64,000 bases of DNA, taken from Sphingobacterium sp. R2 (lineage in GTDB: Bacteria; Bacteroidota; Bacteroidia; Sphingobacteriales; Sphingobacteriaceae). The translations under genes were made by a program, and so were the position numbers. Numbering within the stretch: the stretch's first letter is position 1; every line of letters begins with the position of its first letter. The stretch lies in assembly GCF_040760075.1 (NCBI RefSeq), contig NZ_CP142884.1, positions 5,270,001 to 5,334,000 of the forward strand, in the 5' to 3' direction. The notes under the pieces are model-generated. The model saw nothing but the letters and a program-made list of their open reading frames with translations, searched no databases and was not told the origin of the DNA. Below, piece after piece: positions 60,216-64,000 of the stretch.

Positions 60216-60740
60216 ATGAGACAACATTGGATAGCTACATTGAAAGGGTCAAGTGAGGCCTTTGAATCCTTATATGACTTAGTATACAGGGAGCTTTTTG
60301 CCTACGGCATGATGCTCGGATATTCACGTGAAGCCGTAAAAGATGGTATACAACATCTATTTCTAGAATTATGGGAAAAACGTGACCGCCTGTCTCCCGT
60401 TGATAATATCAAATCATATTTGATGACATGGTTGCGGCGTATTCTGAATGACCATCGGTTATTGGATGAGAAATTGGCACTAATAAATTATCGGTCCAAT
60501 GACAATGCTCCCTCACATGAAACTGTGCTCATACAACTGGAATCCGTTCGCGAAACCAGCTCTCGCTTAAGCCAAGCTTTGAAATCCCTCACACCAAAAC
60601 AAAGACAGGTAATTGATCTCAAGTTTTTTCAAAACAAGTCTTATGAACAGATTGCAACTGAAACGGGAAATAGTCAGCGTACAATCTATAACCTTGTTTA
60701 TGAATCTATTAAGATTCTAAAGAAAAAAAATGAAAAATAA
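60216..60740 (+). CDS. ECF-type sigma-70 factor
   Basis: A 174-residue extracytoplasmic-function sigma factor. ATG 60216 (MRQHWIATLKGSSEAF) starts region 2 (FESLYDLVYRELFAYGMMLGYSREAVKDGIQHLFLELWEKRDRL); region 4 is LKSLTPKQRQVIDLKFFQNKSYEQIATETGNSQRTIYN. Belongs to the FecI-like sigma group of Bacteroidota glycan or iron transducer systems. A hairpin overlaps its stop codon. FecR follows. Confidence 0.93.
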   Translation: MRQHWIATLKGSSEAFESLYDLVYRELFAYGMMLGYSREAVKDGIQHLFLELWEKRDRLSPVDNIKSYLMTWLRRILNDHRLLDEKLALINYRSNDNAPSHETVLIQLESVRETSSRLSQALKSLTPKQRQVIDLKFFQNKSYEQIATETGNSQRTIYNLVYESIKILKKKNEK

Positions 60741-60759
60741 TCCGGTAAAAAACCGGATT
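60739..60759 (+). other. Hairpin overlapping the sigma stop codon
   Basis: AATCCGGT at 60739-60746 pairs perfectly with ACCGGATT at 60752-60759 around AAAAA. The stop TAA (60738-60740) overlaps the left arm. It lies before the FecR start I chose and may lower expression of FecR relative to sigma. Confidence 0.6.
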
Positions 60760-60783
60760 TCTCTCCTCTACACTCATATATAC

Positions 60784-61800
60784 ATGAAAAAAATTTACAA
60801 CGATAGCGTTGATTTAATAACGGATGAGAGCTTTGTGTCTTATCACAATGGAAACGCAAAACGCGCGGAAATTCATTTTTGGACGATATGGATTGCAGAA
60901 AATCCAGATAAATTACATCTTGTTACCGAAGCAAGGACGATGTTGAATGCCATAAACGTGCATATCAGCGAAGCGGAATTTCAGGTTGAAAAAGATAAAC
61001 TATTGGCGAAGCTGGAAAGCAAAGCACCTGCAAAAGCACATCGGCTTGGAGGAAAATGGCGATGGATTGCTGCTGCTTCTATCCTGCTCATCGCTATATT
61101 TTCATTCCATCAGATTTTTTTAAAAGGCACAACTCCGCCTACGCTCACCTTACAACCTACTTCCACCGAAGAATGGCTTCATGTCTCCGCCCAAAATGGC
61201 AGAATAATGAAGGTTAACCTCAGTGATGGAAGCCAGATTACGTTAATGGGTGGAAGTACACTACACTATCCAAAACATTTCGGTAAGGATACCATGTGTG
61301 TTCTGCTGAACGGTGATGCACACTTTAATATTTCAAAAAACGCAGGCCGTACATTTGCAGTAGAAACAGATAATGCCATAGTGACGGTATTGGGGACACA
61401 ATTTTTGGTGGAGCAAGCTGATTCAAAAAATACACGTGTAAGTTTGTTTTCCGGAAAGATTAGATTGACCAACCGCAACAATAAAAGACAAATGCTGCTC
61501 AGTCCCGGGCAACAGGGGTATGTCACCAATACAACTATCCATCTCGATAAATTTGCGCCCACACAGATCAATAATTTTCCGGAAGGTATTTTACATTTTC
61601 AAAATGCTTCTTTCGCTGAAGTCGCTCGGAAAATGAAGCAATATTATGGAATCAACCTCTCCCTCCGCAAACCCAATGCGCGATGGAGATATACCGGCCA
61701 TTTTGAGAAGCTGCCTGTTGAGGCTGCACTCGCCGCGATTTGTTTTTCAAAAAAATTGTCATCAAAAAAAATAGCAACAGATACGTATGTGCTCTATTAA
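60784..61800 (+). CDS. FecR-family anti-sigma factor
   Basis: A 338-residue single-pass inner-membrane protein. ATG 60784 (MKKIYNDSVDLITDESFV) was chosen because the frame opening at 60730 would run through the hairpin. The N-terminal anti-sigma domain (FVSYHNGNAKRAEIHFWTIWIAENPDKLHLV) is cytoplasmic; the helix is WRWIAAASILLIAIFSFHQIF (about 91-111); the periplasmic FecR domain (VNLSDGSQITLMGGSTLHYPKHF, VTVLGTQFLVE) and DUF4974-type C-terminus (FAEVARKMKQYYGINLSL) follow. Its stop overlaps the receptor start by 14 bases. Confidence 0.93.
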   Translation: MKKIYNDSVDLITDESFVSYHNGNAKRAEIHFWTIWIAENPDKLHLVTEARTMLNAINVHISEAEFQVEKDKLLAKLESKAPAKAHRLGGKWRWIAAASILLIAIFSFHQIFLKGTTPPTLTLQPTSTEEWLHVSAQNGRIMKVNLSDGSQITLMGGSTLHYPKHFGKDTMCVLLNGDAHFNISKNAGRTFAVETDNAIVTVLGTQFLVEQADSKNTRVSLFSGKIRLTNRNNKRQMLLSPGQQGYVTNTTIHLDKFAPTQINNFPEGILHFQNASFAEVARKMKQYYGINLSLRKPNARWRYTGHFEKLPVEAALAAICFSKKLSSKKIATDTYVLY

Positions 61801-64000
61801 AGAAACAGTAAGACGAACCTTCTTATTGAACACCATTTTTCTACTATCCGCTGGGGCCGCTTCCGCACAAAGCACATCTGGGCAAGGCACCCTGGAAACT
61901 GCTTTTCAATTATTGACCCAGCAGCACGCCGTACATTTTTCCTACGATGCTTCCATTGGACTGCAGCGGCGTGTTCCTCTTCCCACAGCCAAAGAAAACC
62001 TAGACACGTATTTGTCTAGATTAGCATCGACCCATCAGCTGCGCTTTCAGCGAATCAAACGCTCCAACGTTATTGCCGTCAACAAGGCAGCTAAGCCCAT
62101 ATTGCTCAACGGTATTGTGAAAGATGCCAAAACAGGCTTGCCGTTGACCGGAGCGACGCTAATACTTAGGAAAGAAAACAAAACCTATCGCACGGATAGC
62201 TTAGGGCGATATCGTATACTGACCGCCGCTGAAAATCGCGGGCAAGAAATTGGGATACGTTACATGGGCTATCAGAATTACGATATCGAGGTGGATACCG
62301 GATTTCAGCGGATCAACCTGGTTCCCTTAGATCAACAACTCGAGGAAGTATTTGTCAGCAGCACCTACGAAGCACCGAAACTTCGCGAGGAAATGATCGG
62401 AAGTGTATATACGATCAGCGCCAAGGATTTACAAGCCGACCGGCCAATAGAAAGCGTAGATAAAATGCTGGAAGGACTAGTGCCGGGGTTATATGTCGAA
62501 CCCAGCACTTCCCTAGGCACTCCTGTTAAGCTTCATATTCGCGGCCAGGGAACACTGACAAACCTCACAAGCAATACCGGACGATCGACCTCTTCGCAGC
62601 CGCTGTACGTTGTCGATGGTGTTGTTGTACAAGAACAGGAAATAGGCGATGCAAATTCACTTTTCTCTGGCGAGACGTTATTGAATCCGATCGCAGGAAT
62701 CAACCCATTGGATATTGAATCTATTTCGGTACTTAAGGATGCTGCCGCAACAGCAATCTATGGCGCAAATGCCGCAAATGGTGTTATTTTGATCACGACC
62801 AAATCTGGTCGCAGTGGCAAGGCACAGCTAACAGCCTCTTACAATACCGGGGTCTCCACGTTTATCAACCAAATGAAATTACTCTCCGGACCGCAATACT
62901 ACGAATTACTGCGAGAATTTTATATAAATACCGGCTCAACGGCAACGGATGCCTCAAAAAAGGCAGGTAGCAACAGCATCGATACCGACTGGTTTGGACT
63001 GACGTCACGTAATGCACGTTATGATAATATCAATCTGTCTCTTTCGGGCGGGAAAGGTAAAGATACATATTATCTTTCCATGGGCTACCGTAATCAGCAA
63101 AACGCCAGTCCTGGGAATGGTTTGAAGCAATACACAGGCTCCATACGTTATTATAATCAGTTTAGCGACAAGCTTCAAATGACCACCACCATATCGCCGG
63201 CACTGATGCGGCGGGAAGGTCTCGACCAATTTGCCAATGCCGCTTATATGCCGCCCAATATACCGCCGTATCAGGAAGATGGAAGTTACAGCACCTTTTT
63301 AGGCCTCGTCAATCCAGTTGCAGCATTAGCCGAAAATACGGATAAAGCGTTGGCTTTTACAGGAACCGCACGGATCGAACTCCAATATGCCCTTTTACCT
63401 TTTCTGAGTCTGCGCGGAGCGATAGGTGGAAATATGCTGCAGTCCAAGCAGGAAACTTTCCTTTCGGGTATCGCCGGCGCATCCACCGCCAAAGATGGGC
63501 GCCTGCGCATCAACGACCGAACGACATACAGCTGGACTTCCATGTTACAGCTTACCTACAGCCCAAAATGGCAAAGTGGACACCGCTTTGTCGGAATCGC
63601 GGGGATGGAGCTAAAAGATCAATACAGCAATTTACTAGTCGGCCAAGGTAGCGGGTTTACCTACGATCGCGTCATCGCCATCGGGCTCGCAAGCACCAAG
63701 ACGTCTTCCTCCTCGAAAATCTCGGACGCAACCGTATCCAACTATGTGCAGATGAACTACGACTATGACAAGCGATTTTATGCTGCTCTCAGTGGCCGTG
63801 CAGATCAGTCGTCTATGTTTGGTGGCGACAAACAGGTGGCACTGAATGGAGCGCTTGGATTGGGCTGGAATATCAGCAATGAAAAATTTATGCAAGCCAT
63901 TCAGGCAATAGACTTTTTGCGTTTACGCAGTAGCTTCGGAACGACAGGCAATTCGCGGATTGGTTCCTATGCATCCAGAGGTTTATACAAATTCAACAAT
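61787..64000 (+). CDS. SusC/RagA TonB receptor with STN signalling domain (partial)
   Basis: Frame open from ATG 61787 to the window end (738 codons). Signal peptide (FLLNTIFLLSAGAASAQ); STN domain (LETAFQLLTQQHAVHFSYD, about 35-105), which contacts FecR; carboxypeptidase-like domain (LNGIVKDAKTGLPLTGATLIL); plug (VDKMLEGLVPGLYVEP, LYVVDGVVVQEQE, ISVLKDAAATAIYGANAANGVILITTK) and the start of the barrel. A SusD partner should follow outside the window. Glycan or siderophore uptake is the family role; the substrate is not shown. Overlap with FecR couples translation. Confidence 0.93.
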   Translation, partial: MCSIKETVRRTFLLNTIFLLSAGAASAQSTSGQGTLETAFQLLTQQHAVHFSYDASIGLQRRVPLPTAKENLDTYLSRLASTHQLRFQRIKRSNVIAVNKAAKPILLNGIVKDAKTGLPLTGATLILRKENKTYRTDSLGRYRILTAAENRGQEIGIRYMGYQNYDIEVDTGFQRINLVPLDQQLEEVFVSSTYEAPKLREEMIGSVYTISAKDLQADRPIESVDKMLEGLVPGLYVEPSTSLGTPVKLHIRGQGTLTNLTSNTGRSTSSQPLYVVDGVVVQEQEIGDANSLFSGETLLNPIAGINPLDIESISVLKDAAATAIYGANAANGVILITTKSGRSGKAQLTASYNTGVSTFINQMKLLSGPQYYELLREFYINTGSTATDASKKAGSNSIDTDWFGLTSRNARYDNINLSLSGGKGKDTYYLSMGYRNQQNASPGNGLKQYTGSIRYYNQFSDKLQMTTTISPALMRREGLDQFANAAYMPPNIPPYQEDGSYSTFLGLVNPVAALAENTDKALAFTGTARIELQYALLPFLSLRGAIGGNMLQSKQETFLSGIAGASTAKDGRLRINDRTTYSWTSMLQLTYSPKWQSGHRFVGIAGMELKDQYSNLLVGQGSGFTYDRVIAIGLASTKTSSSSKISDATVSNYVQMNYDYDKRFYAALSGRADQSSMFGGDKQVALNGALGLGWNISNEKFMQAIQAIDFLRLRSSFGTTGNSRIGSYASRGLYKFNN

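Noticed and set aside
60730..60783. Upstream start for FecR overlapping the sigma gene
   Set aside because: These codons run through the hairpin and add no FecR-domain residues; the later ATG fits the family. Overlap coupling remains possible.
1..64000. CRISPR array, insertion sequence, prophage or toxin-antitoxin module
   Set aside because: No spaced direct repeats, transposase, integrase other than XerC, phage structural gene or recognisable toxin pair was seen.

Overview
The window looks like a chromosomal segment of a Bacteroidota bacterium, most likely Sphingobacterium or a close relative in the Sphingobacteriaceae. The reasons are moderate GC, TAnnTTTG -7 boxes with a TTTG or TTG element about 19-21 bases upstream, almost no Shine-Dalgarno sequences, SusC/RagA and carboxypeptidase-regulatory TonB receptors, a FecR/ECF-sigma pair, and gene orders such as nadC-plsY next to gpmI and rpsU/xerC/hpf. 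No insertion sequence, prophage, integron, CRISPR array or rRNA operon was seen. Most of the window is core and metabolic sequence in short operons, each closed by a clear hairpin terminator.

Layout. 0-9.9 kb: the end of a small membrane protein, an M48 protease lipoprotein, plsY, nadC and a DUF4783-like gene on the minus strand, then gpmI, a lipoprotein, a His/Cys-rich small protein with a TonB receptor, ferritin and a TPR protein. 10-20.9 kb: lon, a dicarboxylate/glutamate-type symporter, a long amidophosphoribosyltransferase-like enzyme, an Nramp transporter fused to a universal stress domain, a 2H phosphoesterase and a gamma-glutamyltransferase. 21-26.7 kb: a xylose locus (xylB-xylA-Na+/sugar symporter) divergent from a LacI-type regulator, with a perfect operator palindrome. 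26.7-32.4 kb: two paralogous membrane proteins of unknown function, a BNR/YCF48-like exported protein, a CPA1 antiporter with an extra N-terminal SnoaL-like domain, and glmM. 32.6-37.1 kb: PAP2 phosphatase and ZIP transporter, a MarR regulator, and feoA-feoB with a Cys-rich partner. 37.1-41.4 kb: an amino-acid permease behind a structured leader, a radical SAM protein and mnmA. 41.5-41.7 kb: two identical tRNA-Phe genes. 41.8-50.9 kb: an L-fucose locus controlled by an AraC regulator. 50.9-58.6 kb: a quinone oxidoreductase coupled to a TonB-type outer-membrane protein, a second ferritin, a small conserved gene, hpf, xerC, rpsU, a HAD phosphatase and tRNA-Met. 58.7-64 kb: a pectinesterase and, divergently, an ECF sigma / FecR anti-sigma / STN-SusC receptor cascade that runs off the window.

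How the genes work together. The fucose cluster encodes uptake (FucP), mutarotation, periplasmic release by a GH29 fucosidase and a non-phosphorylating oxidative route. The dehydratase slot is filled by an UxaA/altronate-dehydratase-type enzyme, not the enolase-superfamily fuconate dehydratase. Several genes concern divalent metals: two ferritins, FeoAB, ZIP, Nramp, and a His/Cys-rich protein with a TonB receptor.

The most interesting signals are regulatory. rpsU and hpf carry strong Shine-Dalgarno sequences in a genome that otherwise lacks them. The amino-acid permease leader has a short upstream ORF and three mutually complementary 8-mers that could form alternative structures. Palindromic operators overlap the promoters of feoAB, xylBA and the PAP2-ZIP operon. 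I did not find a clearly new defence or mobile system. The best unknowns are the paired membrane paralogs at 26.7-27.7 kb, the permease leader, and the fused antiporter.
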